Shown here piece by piece: positions 31,760-45,358 of a stretch of DNA of 64,000 bases (its first letter is position 1; the number at the start of each line of letters is the position of its first letter). The notes below the pieces were generated by a model. The model was not told the DNA's origin. It saw only the letters and a list, made by a program, of their open reading frames with translations, and did no database searches. The position numbers and the translations under genes are program-made. The stretch comes from Sesamum alatum (taxonomy: Eukaryota > Streptophyta > Magnoliopsida > Lamiales > Pedaliaceae). The DNA lies in assembly GCA_034509735.1 (NCBI GenBank), contig JACGWO010000004.1:15543395-15607394 (forward strand), written 5' to 3'.

Positions 31760-34033
31760 TGAAGGACAAGCGGATCCGCCCGGGAGCGCGAGCGGAAGCG
31801 AGAAAAGGGAGAAAGTGCGTAAATTTAAACCAAATTCAAAATACGCGAATCCCAAGGGGTGTACCCTTGGGTGCTCAACCGGGTGTTCGATGTAGGATGT
31901 GCAAATATTAAAACATATATTTAAACACATAGGGCATAGATATACAAATGAAATCAATCAAAGCGTAATAAACCGTTACCTTTGATTGTTTAGCGTATGC
32001 TCCGGCTACTAGCGTTGTTCCTTCTCCGGAATGCTCACGAAATCCAAACGTATAGATTCTCCAAAGGTGATCCACACCACACCGGAAGAAACACACGTTC
32101 TTCTTGCTAGAAAAGAACGGGTTTAGGAAGGAATCGGTTTAAGAGAAGAACACTATGAATTAGTGTTCTCTTAAACTTACTTTGTCTTCTTCTTCTTGAT
32201 TCAAAATCAAGTGAAGAACACAAGTGTAAGAGAGGGAGGGAGCACGAAATTTTGAGAGAGAGGAGAGGATTTTTGTCTTCTCTTTTTCCTAGAAAAAGAT
32301 GAATAATGAATCACTTATGCTTGGTGTGTATATTCTAATATATATACATAATTAATGTGATTATTGGAATGTGTCTAGGTTCATCCAAGGATGTCTAGAT
32401 TCATTCCAATCAATCACCATCAATTCTTCATTCAAGCCTACCAAAATTTATGGTATGATCAAATCATACCAAAAGGGAAGAGCTTGATTGGAGTTGATTT
32501 GTCTCTTTCCAAAAAAGACAAGTCAACATACCACCTAGCATGCAACATGGCTGATTTTGCTTCCTCCAAGGGAGCATGTCGGCTATGTTTAATTAAGGGA
32601 AGAAGTCCAACTTCTTCCTATTCCAAATTAGGAATTATTTCTCCTCTCGGGTATAATTTAACGGACCGGGTTTTATCGTAATCCAATTACGACGAACCCA
32701 ATATTAAATCTAATTTAATGTCCACTTAAATTATTCCGTTGATCTTTTAATCCAATTAAAAGATCCAACGTCTCAATGTCTCACTTCCATATTTAATCGA
32801 AAAATCCTATTTACCGATTAAATGAAAGCCCGATACAATATCGGCCCGTCCATCCAATGGACTTTCCCTTAAGTAATCCAATTACTTATTTTATCCTTCG
32901 AGAATTGACTCCAAGTCGATCTCTCAACCTCCTCGGTGATTTGTGTGTGACCTTTAGGTTCACCCTCAGCTAGACTTGGGGCCCGTGTCCCACAAGGGCC
33001 CGTTACCATGGGTGGCGTCTAGTCAACGGTCCATGGCACTAGAGACTAGGTGAATTGGCGTGACATTTAGGCGCCGATTCCGTATGGGTACGATCCTTCG
33101 TCTACCGTCTCCCGCCTTAGTTCTAGGGTATGGAATTAGGCGTCGGTTCCCATCCTTGATCTAGGCAATTCTATGCTTAATACTCGAGACCACGTATGCT
33201 TCTTTGTGTCGACACAGGAAACCATTCCCTGTTCGACCAACCACTGTGGCCACAGCTTCAAACAGCATGAACGTGTCTCCGAGTGCATAGGAGATACCTC
33301 TGTCACATACTGACAGGGGACGGATCCTCTTCTTGGAATCCACCGTCCTCGCTACACATTCTGACTGCACTGGACAAGGCTTATGACAATCATCTTACAG
33401 AATGATTACCTCTCGCCAGATCCAAGATACAGCCGTCCTGTGCACGCGACTACCATGATCCCTCAAGTCTAAGGATTACTCCCGTTACTATCGGAACCGG
33501 GGAAAACCAATCATACCGACCAAGCCTCCAAGGCCTTCCATATGATGATCCCCGCGAGTCAGTCCAGTCGGCTCGACCCCAGTCGACCAACCCATCAAGA
33601 TCGTGTAGGCGTCCCACGCCTGTCGCCGATGAAACACGACACTCATCCAATGAACACGACTCTTGACGCAAGTCTCAATAGGACTCTCGATGCCCTGTCT
33701 CGAGGTCCTCGACTTGGAACGTTTCAGACCCAACTCTTAATCAGTTGGTTTTCATGACCACCATCCAATGCGTGGCCCAACTGCACGAATTGTTATCCAT
33801 GGTCTGTGGGCTTTGTTGCGATATAAGTTAAACACCATTTTAACAAATGTAAGATGAGCGCAACAAAGAAGGTACCATTGGTGACGAACACTCATCTTAT
33901 TCATCACATAACAATATTACAATAAGACGAACACTCATCTTATTCATCACATAACAATATTACATTCACATCAAGTTGTCGGAAAGGTTACAAATTGCCA
34001 AACCTATTGGCTTTCTGGTCACCTATTCCAACA
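31760..34033 (-). repeat. E2 3' LTR (element sense), family B
   Basis: 2274 bp. U5 stem-loop at 31851-31871. A 43-bp tandem duplication (gacgaacactcatcttattc start) occupies 33883-33968, near the U3 end. The W-box cluster of family A is not evident. Confidence 0.88.
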
Positions 34034-34069
34034 ATCTTCCACTTGACCTAAAGCCAATCACCCATTGAC

Positions 34070-35289
34070 CTCGAACCTCTTATTCAGATGGTGAGTATGG
34101 GCAACTTGCGACATGGGCTTAGCAAGTGGATCTGCTATGTTTTCTGCGGAGCTGACTCGGTCCAACCGAACGTCAGTCCTGCTATCCATCTCTCTAAGTA
34201 GATGGTACGTCTAAGAATATGCTTGGATCGTGATGAGATCTCGGTTCCTTTGCTAGCGCTATCGCCCCGTTTGTTATCATGAAAGATAATTACAGGCTTA
34301 GCAATGCTAGGTACTACATCCAACCCTTGGATGTAGCTTCATCAACCAAACCACTCCTTAGCAGCTTCCAAAGCCGCTATGTATTCAAAACTCTATGGTG
34401 GAGTCCGTCGTGGTAGCCTATTTGGAACTCTTTCCAAGTAATCTTAAATACAAAACCATACTGAGACTTGGCATCATCGTCATTCGACTGGAAGCTAGCG
34501 TCGCTATAGCCTTCCAGTATCAACCCTCCACCGCCGTAGATCAAGAACATGTCCTTAGTCCTTTTCAGGTACTTTTGGATAGTCTTGACTGCACTCCAGT
34601 GATATCGGCTAGTTACGCTCAAAGCGAAAGCCACATCAGGTCTAGTGCACTGAACAACATACTGTATGCTGCCTACAGCTGAAGCATAGGGGATGTCCAA
34701 CATCCTTTTAAGCTCCTCATCAGTCTTAGGAGACTGCTTCTTGGATATCTTAATTCCATGCCTCATAGGAAGGAATCCTCATTTTGAGTTCTCCATCTTG
34801 AATCTCTTCAAGACTTTCTCAATGTACGAGGACTGGGCCATTCCTAACATCCTTCTAGATCTATCCCTGTAGATCTTGATGCCAAGGATGTAGGATGCCT
34901 CGCCCATATCCTTCATGGAGAATTGCATTGACAGCCAAGCTTTAGTGGTACCCAACATCTTAGCATCATTCCCAATGAGCAAGATGTCATCCACGTAAAG
35001 CACCAGAAACGCAACTGAGCTCCCACTGATCTTCTTGTATACACAAGGATCGGACTCGTTCTTGATGAAATCATATCCCCGTATGACTTCATCAAAACGT
35101 ATGTTCCAGCTTCGGGTTTAACCTCTTTTGGTGGATCTGCTAGGGTCCAAACCTTGTTTGTACCCATCGAGTCCACTCGGATTTCATGGCCTCAAGCCAC
35201 TTGTCCGAATCGATGTCCGACATCGCTTCTCCGTACGTCTTTAGATCATTATCCAACTGACTGGTTAGGCCCATAAATCCATACCTATC
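34070..35289 (-). pseudogene. E2 RT-RNase H region with large RT deletion
   Basis: The YVDD box (MLYVDDILLIGND) is near 34985-35003 and RNase H sequence with YSDASFQSNDDD follows. At about 35120 the frame jumps from the RFDEVIRGYD region straight to the PPKEVKPE region. The whole block with the motif-A aspartate (QMDVKTAFLNG in the sister copies) is therefore absent, roughly 330 bp. RNase H also lacks the QSCAGEA segment and is frameshifted in the DNNGAI part near 34290. This RT cannot be active. Confidence 0.87.
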
Positions 35290-36330
35290 AGGTGCATGGG
35301 ATACTCTGGCCGACCTACGGAGGACTGGAACAATATCAGTGGGAACTTCAAGCTCAGATGTCACTGCCGCCTCTTGGGGTTCCTCACTTGATTCCTCAAG
35401 GAGCACCTCATCGCGTCGACTATCCGATGGAAAATCTTTTTCCAAGAACACTGCGTTTCGCGAGACAAAAACCTTTTGCTCGGAGGGATCATAGAAATAA
35501 TACCCCGCAGTTTCTTTCGGATAGCCGATGAACCTGCATAAACTAGACCTCGAGTCCAGTTTATCTCCCACTAATCTCTTGACATATGCGGGGCAACCCC
35601 ACACTTTCAAGTATTTGTAGGAGGCAGGCTTGCCATGCCATATCTCATATGGCGTCTGGGATACCCTTTTAGATGGCGCCAAGTTCAAAACTTTGGTCGC
35701 CGTCTCAAGAGCGTATCCCCAGAATGAAAGGGGTAGTTCGGTAAAACTCATTATGGATCGGACCATGTCCAACAAGGTCCGATTCCTCCTTTTAGACACA
35801 CCATTAAGCTGCGGTGTTCCAGGAGGGGGTCCACTGAGAGAGAATCCCATTCTCTTTTAGATAATCAGTAAACTCACCACTCAAATACTCTCCACCTCGG
35901 TCCGACCGAAGGCTTTGATCTTTCGACCGGTTTGGTTCTCTACTTCAAGTCTGTATTCTTTAAACCTTTCAAAGGCTTCAGACTTGTACCTCATCAGGTA
36001 AACATAACCATACCGTGAGTGATCATCGGTAAAGGTTATGAAGTACGAGTACCCACCTCTAGCCTGAGTATTTAGTAGACCACAGACATCTGTATGGATC
36101 AAATCCAACAGACCACTGGCTAGCGTACTTTGTCCAACAAAGGGTTTCTTGGTCATCTTTCCCTTTAGACAGGATTCGCAGGTCGGTAGGTTGTCCAAAT
36201 CGTTTATTTCTAGACTCTTTGAGTCCACCAACCTTCTTATCCTATCTTTAGAGATATGACCTAACCTCGCATGCCATATCTGTGCGTTATTATGATCATC
36301 ACGTTTTTCGTTTGTGTTCTGCAGTCATAA
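35290..36330 (-). pseudogene. E2 integrase with catalytic Glu changed to Lys
   Basis: The core shows HTDVCGLL, DDHSRYGYVYL and, in the motif holding the third acidic residue, NGVSKRRNRTLLDMVRS. The sister copies have NGVSERRN, so the D,D-35-E glutamate is replaced by lysine (GAA to AAA in sense). CESCLKGKM of the zinc-binding part is at about 36170-36185. A frameshift lies near 35850-35890. In the host this would be an inactive integrase. Confidence 0.85.
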
Positions 36331-37568
36331 TCCAATTAGACTGTTAAAGTATGTACAGACCGTTGACCAATGTACCAAGCAAATGAGAAATACCATCTTT
36401 GATAATGAAAAAATCGTTTTTATTGATGGTAAATTCATATCCCTCCTTATCAAGGACTGGGATGGAAACAATGTTTTTAATCATGCTAGGTACATAGAAA
36501 CAGTCGTTCACAACAATCCTAACATGACTACTAATGGCTAACTCTAGTGATCCTACGGCCTCCGCAGCAACGGCCTTGCCATCGCCTAGCCTTAGGATCA
36601 TCTCATCCTTGGTTAGCCTTCTGCTTCTTTGCAGTGCCTGCAAATCATTGCAGATGTGAGCACCACACCCGGTATCCAATACCCATGAAGCAGAATTAGT
36701 AATCATATTAACTTCAACCACAAACACACCTGGGTTGGAGAGGAGTTGTGGGCACTCCCTCTTCCAATGCCCTTTCCCTTGGCAATGCATGCAGACATCA
36801 TTTGTCTTGGACCGCTGAGAACCACGGGCCTTCCCTTTCCCTTTGCTCGGTCCAACCGGAGCAACAGGGACGCCCGGAGCGTGAGCAGGGGCCACAACCG
36901 TCTTCCCTTTGCCCTTCTTCCTCTTCCAGCGTCCGGCCCTCTTGCCATTTACCTTGGAGGTCGAAGCCTCTCCTATCAATACCGCCGGCGCCGACTTGTG
37001 GGTCGTTGCCTCGTATTGGACCAGCATGTTGATCAACTCATGAATAGACTTCTCAAGTCCGTTCATGTAGGATGGAGGAAGCGACTGGAGGATCACGTCA
37101 ATGTACGTGTCATTGTTAAGCCCAGCTTTAAGGTCCTCGAGTTTTCTCCACTAGGGAGAGCATCTTGACCCCATGACTCTGTACAGACGCTCCTTCAGCG
37201 AGCTTGGTGCCAAAGAATGCTTTTGTGGCGGCATATCTAATATGCCTATCCGGAACCGCATAAACCTCGTTCATGCGGAGCATTATGGCGGAGACGTTGT
37301 CCAGCCTCTCATACTGCTTCTGGATGTCGTTAGACATCGAAGCCAGTATGATACTGCATACTTTCCGGTTGTCTCCATACCATTTCTCGAACGTCAAACG
37401 TTCTTCAGGCGTGGACCCCTCCGGTAAGTCACTCGGTGGCGGCTTGTCCAAGACGTAGCCTTGGTTCTCGAAACCGAGGACAATCCTCAGGTTTCTCAGC
37501 CAGTCCGAGTAGTTCGTTCCGTTGAATTTGTTAGTCTCAAGAATCATGGTTAACGGGTTCTTAGACAT
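36331..37568 (-). pseudogene. E2 gag-protease region
   Basis: Gag starts at 37568 (MSKNPLTMILETNKFNGTNY). A frameshift near 37130 splits it. The downstream part (36344-37096) is open through the basic KGKG stretch, an intact CCHC knuckle (CMHCQGKGHWKREC) and the protease DTGCGAH. Relative to E1 and E3 about ten codons are missing right after LPPS (near 37070), in frame; this is the same gag segment where the E4 LTRs are fused. Confidence 0.86.
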
Positions 37569-39364
37569 ATCTACATTATTAAAAAATGTAAAGCAGAAAT
37601 TAGCAGATGATGGTAATATTATTGTTCAAGTTGAAGACTTGGTCTTTTAGTCTTTAACCCTCCCACTATTTATACGAAAGTCCGCCACTCTCAAGCGGAG
37701 TTTCGGGAAACCATTTCCTAGTGGGCTTGGGATCCACAAGCGTAATCTCCATGGCCCACTTTTACGATTCACATGAAGAAGACCTTGTGGGAGATATCCA
37801 ATATCATTCTCATCCAATGAGATTCCCAAGATATTTTGCCTCACCTATTCACATGGTCCCGAGGACTCCAAGCGAACCATGTTACTCAGTGTTGGGCCCG
37901 ACCCATCAACCAAATCATGCCTCAAACTGTCGCCCCCCACGACTCGTGAGACAGGGAAACAGCGAGCGCAGTCTTTTTGTTCACAACAATAGTGCAGCTT
38001 TCCCCTATTCCAAGTGTGCCACGACTCGTGAGACCACACTTGGGTAGTGGTAGCTTCCTCACCACATTGCTGTGGATGGAAGGCTCGGACAGACCAAAAT
38101 ACCATTTTGATCCAAGTCTGTTCTAGGCCTAATATTTAATTTGGTCCAACCAAATGAGAGTTTAAGTGTGACCGAGACCTCATCACATTATGGTGTTTTA
38201 GCATGCATAAATATCCAATATTTAAAGCGATAAATAAAAAACGCCGCATGCATAAAACATAGCATACCGCTGTTAGGATGATCACAAGCCCAACCTATGC
38301 GACCCACTGAGCCCGCAGTGAGTCTATGGTCTGTCTAGGGTGGTCCTAAATTATTACAATAGTAATATACCTAGTGTCATTCCAAATGGGCCTTGTAGTG
38401 CTCTTGTTTCATGCCTTGATGCTCCTCCTTGGGGTCTCCGACTCTAATTGCTTGTTAAAATTGAAACCTCACCAATCCTATCTACTCTCATTACAACTGA
38501 AAGTAATACATCGGTAATAAAGAAAACAAGCCTTAACATCATGAGGCTGAAAATACGGGAGATGATAGTCCCAAAAACAAGAAGCACGCAGGCCCCACCC
38601 AACAGAAAATAAATAAACATACATTCATCCATACATAAGGTCTAGGGCTCTTGTGATCATCCCATGTTGATCCATCAACTCACATATAACATAATTATTC
38701 CAAATAATCATGCAATAAAACCAATGGATATTCCAAATATCCAAGTGATGTCCAACATCACAAAAGCATAAACATATAAATAATATGCAAAATTCAAATT
38801 TTAAATTTAATGGACATTTTACACAATGCATCCAATGCATGTATTAATCCAAATTAATTAAGCAAAATTAATCCAAGGAATAATCCAATTATTCCAAAAT
38901 CAAAATGCAAAATTAACATATTTTCAGAATATCGTGCAGAAAATACAGAAAATCAAATTTTCCGGAAAAAGTCAAAAAAACGGCACAAAATGGCCCAGCC
39001 GTTGTGCTGGCCGGCCGGCCACGTGCACAGGGCAGCCCGCGCGCTGGCCCTCGGCCAGCAACGGCCGGCTGCGCACAGCACGCGCGCGCGCTGGGCCGAC
39101 CAAATTTTTTTTTTTTTGTTTTTTTTTTTTAAAACTGTTTCAGCACAATAACATTAATATTATTCTGAAAATAAGCATGCAATTTTAGATTCAATCTAAC
39201 AAAATTAAGCATGCCAAAAGTCCATTAAATCCAAACAATTGAATCATCATATTATTCATATATTTATGTAATCTAACATGCCAATAAAGTCATTTAAAAG
39301 TAAGTAGATCATGCCAAACACATAGATCTATGCCCCTTACATCGAACTGGGCTCTGATACGACT
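37569..39364 (-). other. E2 leader and primer site
   Basis: About 1.8 kb of non-coding leader. It has the paired CACGACTCGTGAGAC motifs at 37938 and 38020, a short GC-rich island (38991-39105) bordered by poly(T) at 39107-39130, and a primer site (tcgtatcagagcc, minus) with one mismatch to the initiator-Met form next to the LTR. Confidence 0.7.
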
Positions 39365-40402
39365 TGAAGGACAAGCGGATCCGCCCGGGAGCGCGAGCGG
39401 AAGCGAGAAAAGGGAGAAAGTGCGTAAATTTAAACCAAATTCAAAATACGCGAATCCCAAGGGGTGTACCCTTGGGTGCTCAACCGGGCGTTCGATGTAG
39501 GATGTGTAAATATTAAAACATATATTTAAACACATAGGGCATAGATATACAAATGAAATCAATCAAAGCGTAATAAACCGTTACCTTTGATTGTTTAGCG
39601 TATGCTCCCGGCTACTAGCGTTGTTCCTTCTCCGGAATGCTCACGAAATCCAAACGTATGGATTCTCCAAAGGTGATCTACACCACACCGGAAGAAACAC
39701 ACGTTCTTCTTGCTAGAAAAGAACGGGTTTAGGAAGGAATCGGTTTAAGAGAAGAACACTATGAATTAGTGTTCTCTTAAACTTACTTTGTTCTTCTTCT
39801 TGATTCAAAATCAAGTGAAGAACACAAGTGTAAGAGAGGGAGGGAGCACGAAATCTTGAGAGAGAGGAGAGGATTTTTGTCTTCTCTTTTCCTAGAAAAA
39901 GATGAATAATGAATCACTTATGCTTGGTGTTGTATATTCTAATATATATACATAATTAATGTGATTATTGGAATGTGTCTAGGTTCATCCAAGGATGTCT
40001 AGATTCATTCCAATCAATCACCATCAATTCTTCAATCAAGCCTACCAAAATTTATGGTATGATCAAATCATACCAAAAGGGAAGAGCTTGATTGGAGTTG
40101 ATTTGTCTCTTTCCAAAAGAGACAAGTCAACATACCACCTAGCATGCAACATGGCTGATTTTGCTTCCTCCAAGGGAGCATGTTGGCTCATAAGGGAAGA
40201 AGTCCAACTTCTTCCTATTCCAAATTAGGAATTATTTCTCCTCTCGGGTATAATTTAACGGACCGGGTTTTATCGTAATCCAATTACGACGAACCCAATA
40301 TTAATCCAATTTAATGTCCACTTAAATTATTCCCGTTGATCTTTTAATCCAATTAAAAGATCCAACGTCTCAACGTCTCAACTTTCCATATTTTATCAAA
40401 AA
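39365..40402 (-). repeat. E2 5' LTR, truncated
   Basis: Matches 31760-32805 almost base for base until about 40400, then switches to family A LTR sequence at a shared aaat. The missing outer part (about 1.2 kb) includes U3 up to the LTR terminus. Confidence 0.85.
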
Positions 40403-41285
40403 TATTCGGGGATGAACTTTTAGGCTCTAACAGTACACTTGTCCTTCTGTCTACGGTCTCACCACTTAGGGTCTAGGGCACGGAAAATGCAGGTACCCAT
40501 TTTGGACCTAAGTGTCAGTCTGTCCTTACTAAACGCCGCAAGGGAAACCTTCCCTTCTGTTTAGTTACTGTGGCCACAGATTTTAGGGACAAGACACAGA
40601 GCATACGTGAGACTCAACTGTCAATGCCTTTTGACAGGAGACAGAACCTATTTTGGAAACTACTGTCACTTTGTACACCAGAACTGCACTAGACATGGCT
40701 TATGACTACTCAAGTGCTTCTTAGCAATCTCTCACCATATCTAAGATACAGACCTGATATGCAGGTAAACTCAGCAGTTCCTCAAGTCAAAGGACTTGGC
40801 CTGTACCGTTGGAACGGGGAATACACATCATACCTTGCTGACCCTACTCAAGGTCCTCCGTAAGACGGTTCCCGCGAGTCACCGCAGTCAGCTGCTCCCT
40901 AGCATGCTAACCCACTAACACTGCTTAGACGACCTTCGCCACCCTTCGATAAAACACGACAACAGATGCTTAGTGCAAGTTTCAAGGGGAATCTCGGTAC
41001 CCATTTTTGAGATTCCTTGACTTGGAGTTTTTTCGGACTGATTCGACAGGACTGATTTCATGGACCTACCTCCAAGCGTAGTCCCAGTCCCCGAAATGGG
41101 CTTTCAGTCCGTGGGCTTTGTTTGCGTAGTGAACAGATAAATAAAGCAGTAAAGTGAACGCAAACAAAGTAATGCCAGAATGAATCTCACTTCTTTATTC
41201 ATAGTTTTATGAAAACACTGAAATTGTCTAGACATAGGTTACATTTTGCCTGCCAAGATTGGCTTCATGGTCACCTATTCTAAGA
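40403..41285 (-). repeat. E3 3' LTR remnant
   Basis: About 880 bp of U3, from atattcggggatgaac to the LTR end, which is mutated to TAAGA. The R, U5, TATA and W-box parts are missing. Confidence 0.85.
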
Positions 41286-41301
41286 ATCTCCCACTTGACC
41301 T

Positions 41302-42929
41302 TTAAAGCCAATCGCCCATATGTTTAATCCCCATCTTCTCAAGATGTTGCGTATGAGCGCTCTGCGACATAGGCTTCGTCAGCGGATTTGCTGTGTTGTC
41401 TGCTGAGTTGACTCGGTCCATTCGAACGTCACCTCTTCCTACCATTTCTCTTAGAAGATGGTAGCGTCTAAGAATGTGTTTGGAATGGTGATGAGATCTC
41501 GGTTCCTTTGCTTGCGCTATTGCACCGTTGTTATCACAGAAGATGACAACGGGCTCGGTGATGCTAGGCCCCACACCCAACTCTTGGATGTAGTTTCTCA
41601 TCAAAACCTCTTCCTTGGCAACTTCTGAGGCTGCTATGTATTCAGCCTCTGTGGTGGAATCAGCAGTGGTTGCTTGCTTGGAACTTTTCCAAGCCACTAC
41701 TCCTCCATTGAGTTTGAATACATAACCCGATTGAGACTTGGCATCATCGTCATCAGACTGGAAGCTAGCGTCGCTAAAGCGTTCCAGAATTAGTTCTCCA
41801 TTTCCATAGACTAAGAACATTTCCTTAGTCCTCCTTAGGTACTTAAGGATGCCCTTAACAACATTCCAATGTGCCTCTCCTGCACAGGACTGATATCTGC
41901 TTATTACACTCAAAGCGTAAGCAATGTCAGGCCTGGTGCAGTGGACCGTATATTGGATGCTTCCTACGGCAGAAGCATAGGGAATGACTTTCATCCTTTC
42001 AAGTTCCTCATCAGTCTGCGGGGACTGTTTCTTGGACAACTCGATCCCATGCCTCATGGGAAGGAATCCTCGTTTGGAGTTGTCCATTCGATATCTTTTT
42101 AGGACTTTCTCCATTACGAGTTTTGGGTGAGCCCTAACATCCTTTTGGATCTGTCCCTGATGATCTGGATGCCTAGGATGTAGGAAGCTTCACCCAAATC
42201 CTTCATGGAAAACTGGGTTGACAACCATGCTTTTGTGTCTCCCAACATTCTAACGTCATTCCCAATGATTAGAATGTCATCCACATAAAGCACTAGGAAC
42301 ACTTTAGAGCTCCCATTGACCTTCTTGTATACACAAGGGTCGGATTCGTTCTTGATGAAGTCATATCCCCGTATTACTTCATCAAAGCGAATGTTCCAAC
42401 TCCGGGATGCTTGTTTGAGGCCATAGATGGACTTCTGGAGACGACAGACCTTCTGTCCTTCTCCAGTGACTGTGAAGCCCTCCGGCTGATCCATATAGAT
42501 CTCTTTCTCAACGAAACTGTTAAGGAAAGCCGTTTTCACGTCCATCTGCCATATCTCATAGTCATACCATGCTACTATGGCGAGCAGGATCCGAATGGAC
42601 TTAGCCATGGCTACAGACGAGTAGGTATCCTCGAAATCGACCCCGGGTCATTGAGTGTATCCCTTAGCTACAAGCCTAGCCTTGAAGGTTGTGACCTCTC
42701 CATCAACGCCAAGTTTGCGCTTGTAGACCAGACCCACTTACAGCCCACTGGCTTAACACCTTTCGGTGGATCTACAAGTCTCCAGACTTGGTTCTCGTTC
42801 ATGGAGTCCATTTCGGTTTTCATGGCCTCAAGCCATTTCCCGAAGTCGATGTCAGACATCGCTTCTCCATATGTCTTTGGATCGTTATCCAAAAGACCGG
42901 TCGCATTTTGAAAGCCATATCTCACTGGA
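41302..42929 (-). pseudogene. E3 reverse transcriptase-RNase H region
   Basis: RT runs from about 42720 to 42114 with QMDVKTAFLNS, IYGLKQASRSWN and YVDDILIIGND in one frame (42114-42608). A stop then shifts to the RNase H frame (41302-42114). RNase H is complete, with FSDASFQSD, the STTEAEYIAASE block and CDNNGAIAQA, ending KHMGDWL before the polypurine tract. Breaks are few: near 42640-42720 between integrase and RT, and at about 42114 after GLTQNS. This is the best-preserved pol of the window. Confidence 0.88.
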
Positions 42930-44090
42930 GGTCTGGACTCTCTAGCAGACCTACAGAAGACGGGAACGTCAGTGGTGACTGTGGGCGCTGACTGTATCAG
43001 AGCCGGCGGTTCAAGGACCGGGGCTGGCTGTTCCTGAGGCTGTCCTTCATGCCTGGCATGTTGGACTTCTCGAGGTTCGTCAGCCCTTCGGGTGTCAATC
43101 CTGAATCCTCTAAGTGAGGGTTCCGCGGCTACCTCTGATGGCTGAATTCCATCACTTGATTCCTCAAGGATCAGCTCATCAGGTTGGACATCCTCTGGGA
43201 AGCCTTGCTCCAAGAATACTGCATTCCTTGAAACAAACACCTTTTGTTCCAAGGGGTCATAAAAGTAATAACCCGCAGTTTCTTTAGGGTATCCAACGAA
43301 CCTGCATAAGTTAGACCTGGATTCTAGCTTATCTCCCACTAACCTCTTGACGTATGCGGGGCTGCCCCATACTTTCAAGTAGTTGTAGGATGCAGGCTTG
43401 CCGTGCCATATCTCATATGGCGTTTGGGTCAATGCACTAGTAGGCGCCAAATTCAGCAACTTGGCCGCCGTTTCTAGTGCATAGCCCCAAAAGGATAAGG
43501 GCAATTTGATAAAACTCATCATGGACCGAACCATGTCCAACAGGGCTCGATTCCTTCTTTCAGAAACACCATTTAATTGTGGTGTTCCGGGAGGTGTCCA
43601 TTATGATATTATACCATGTTCTTTTAGATAATCTAGGAACTCGGTACTAAGGTATTCACCGCCTCGGTCTGACCGTAGGACTTTAATTTTGCAGTTGGTC
43701 TGGTTCTCCACTTCAAGTCTGAATTCTTTTAAACCTCTCAAGAGCTTCAGACTTATACCTCATTAGGTAAACATAACCTAACCGTGAATGGTCATCGGTA
43801 AAGGTTATGAAGTAGGAGAACCCACCTCGGGCCTGCGTCCTTAGTGGTCCACATACATCTGTATGGACCAAGTCCAACAGACCTGTGGCAAGCCTGCTCT
43901 ATCCTACAAAGGGCTTCTTGATCATTTTCCCACTTAGACAAGATTCACAAGTTGGTAGCTCACTCACGTCCCCGTACCTCTAGGTTCTTTGAGTCTACCA
44001 ACCTTTTCATCCTATCTTGTGATATGTGACCTAGCCTAGCGTGCCACAGTCGTGCGTTCTCGTTATTATCTAATTTACGTTTGTGTTGAG
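42930..44090 (-). pseudogene. E3 integrase region
   Basis: HARLGHI (about 44040) and the CESC region (about 43940) mark the zinc-binding part, with DDHSR and SDRGGEY in shifted frames between 43650 and 43810. The ORF 42668-43540 begins inside the core at MDMVRSMMSF, just past the third acidic motif, and continues into the RT start. Frameshifts near 43740 and 43965 and a changed codon upstream of NGVSERRN prevent a continuous frame. Confidence 0.85.
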
Positions 44091-45358
44091 TGTTAAGAAC
44101 GAAGTTCGTTTGTTGCAAGATATAGAGCCCGTTATTTAATGTACCAAGTAGATGAGGAATTCCACACCTCATCAAGTAAAAGCAATTTTTATTGATTCTA
44201 AACTCATAACCACTATTGTCCAACAATGGAATGGAAATGATGTTTTTAATCATACTAGGTACAAAATAAACTTTCTCTAATTCTATGCTAATACTATCAC
44301 TAATCACTAGAGTGGCGGATCCTACTGCTTCTGCCGAGATGGCCTTGCCATTCCCAAGCTTCAGGATCATGTCCCCGCAACCCAGTTTTCTGCTTCTTTT
44401 CAGCACCTACAAGTCATTGCAAATGTGAGCTCCACAGCCGGTATCTAATACCAAGAGGCAGAATTAGTGACCATGTTAACCTCAATCACAAAAATACCTT
44501 GGTTCGAGAAGAGTTTGGGGCACTCTCTCTTCCAATGCCTTTCTCACGGCAATCGATACATATGTCATATGCCTTCGACTGTTGCTTGGAGACAACCTTT
44601 CCCTTTCCTTTGCCTTTCCCCTCTTTGGCAATGGGAACACTCTTAGTGTTCGTAGCTGCTTTGATGGCCTTTCCCTTCCCTTTCTTCTTTTTCGAACGTC
44701 CGGCACCTTTGCCTTTCGTCTTGAAAGTCGAAGCACCTCCAAACAATACCGAAGGCGTGGACTTCTTAGTCGTTGCCTCGTATTGCACCAACATATTGAT
44801 CAACTTATGAATTTCCTTCTCAAGTGCGTTCATGTTATAGTTGACGATAAATTGGTCGAAGGAGGGTGGGAGTGACTGAAGGATCACATCTATGTACGTT
44901 TCATTATCGAGACCTGCCTTTAGGTCCTCGAGCTTTTCCACCAGGGTAAGCATTTTAACCCCGTGCTCTTGTACAGAGGATCCTTCTGTCATTTTGGTTC
45001 CAAAGAACGCCTTGGTCGCGACATACCTAGTATGCCGGTCCGGGACTGCATAGCAATCCTTAACGCGAGCCTTAATGGAAGGGACATCGTCTAGCCTTTC
45101 ATATTGCTTCTGAATCTCATTCGTCATCGAAGCAAGTATGACGCTACGGACCTTCCGGTTATCCTTATGCCAAGTCTCGAACGTCTCATGTTCTTCCGGC
45201 GTGGATCCTTCCGGTAAGGTCCTAGGGAGAGGCTCGTCCATGATGTAACCTTGGTTCTCATAATCCAGGACTATCCTGAGATTACGCAACCAGTCGTTGT
45301 AATTGGTTCCATTGAATTTGTTTGTCTCAAGGATGGTTGAAAGTGGGTTCTTAGACAT
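44091..45358 (-). pseudogene. E3 gag-protease region
   Basis: Gag is open from the ATG at 45358 down to 44486 (290 codons): MSKNPLSTILETNKFNGTNY, capsid-like domain, KGKG-rich stretch and a CCHC knuckle starting CIDC. A one-base loss in the Gly codon after the knuckle Lys shifts the frame before its His, a different lesion from that in E1. The protease DTGCGA (about 44435-44445) and the following region (43960-44406, with FVPSMIKNIISIPLLD) are in another frame. Confidence 0.88.

Larger units (their letters stand above)
31760..40402 (-). mobile_element. E2: Ty1/copia element, family B, right LTR truncated
   Basis: Left LTR 31760-34033, interior 34034-39364, right LTR 39365-~40402, broken. The LTRs are related to family A but clearly diverged (start TGAAGGACAAGC, end TTCCAACA). 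Coding strand is minus. The left flank pentamer is agtct (31755-31759); its partner on the right is lost together with the LTR end. Confidence 0.88.
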
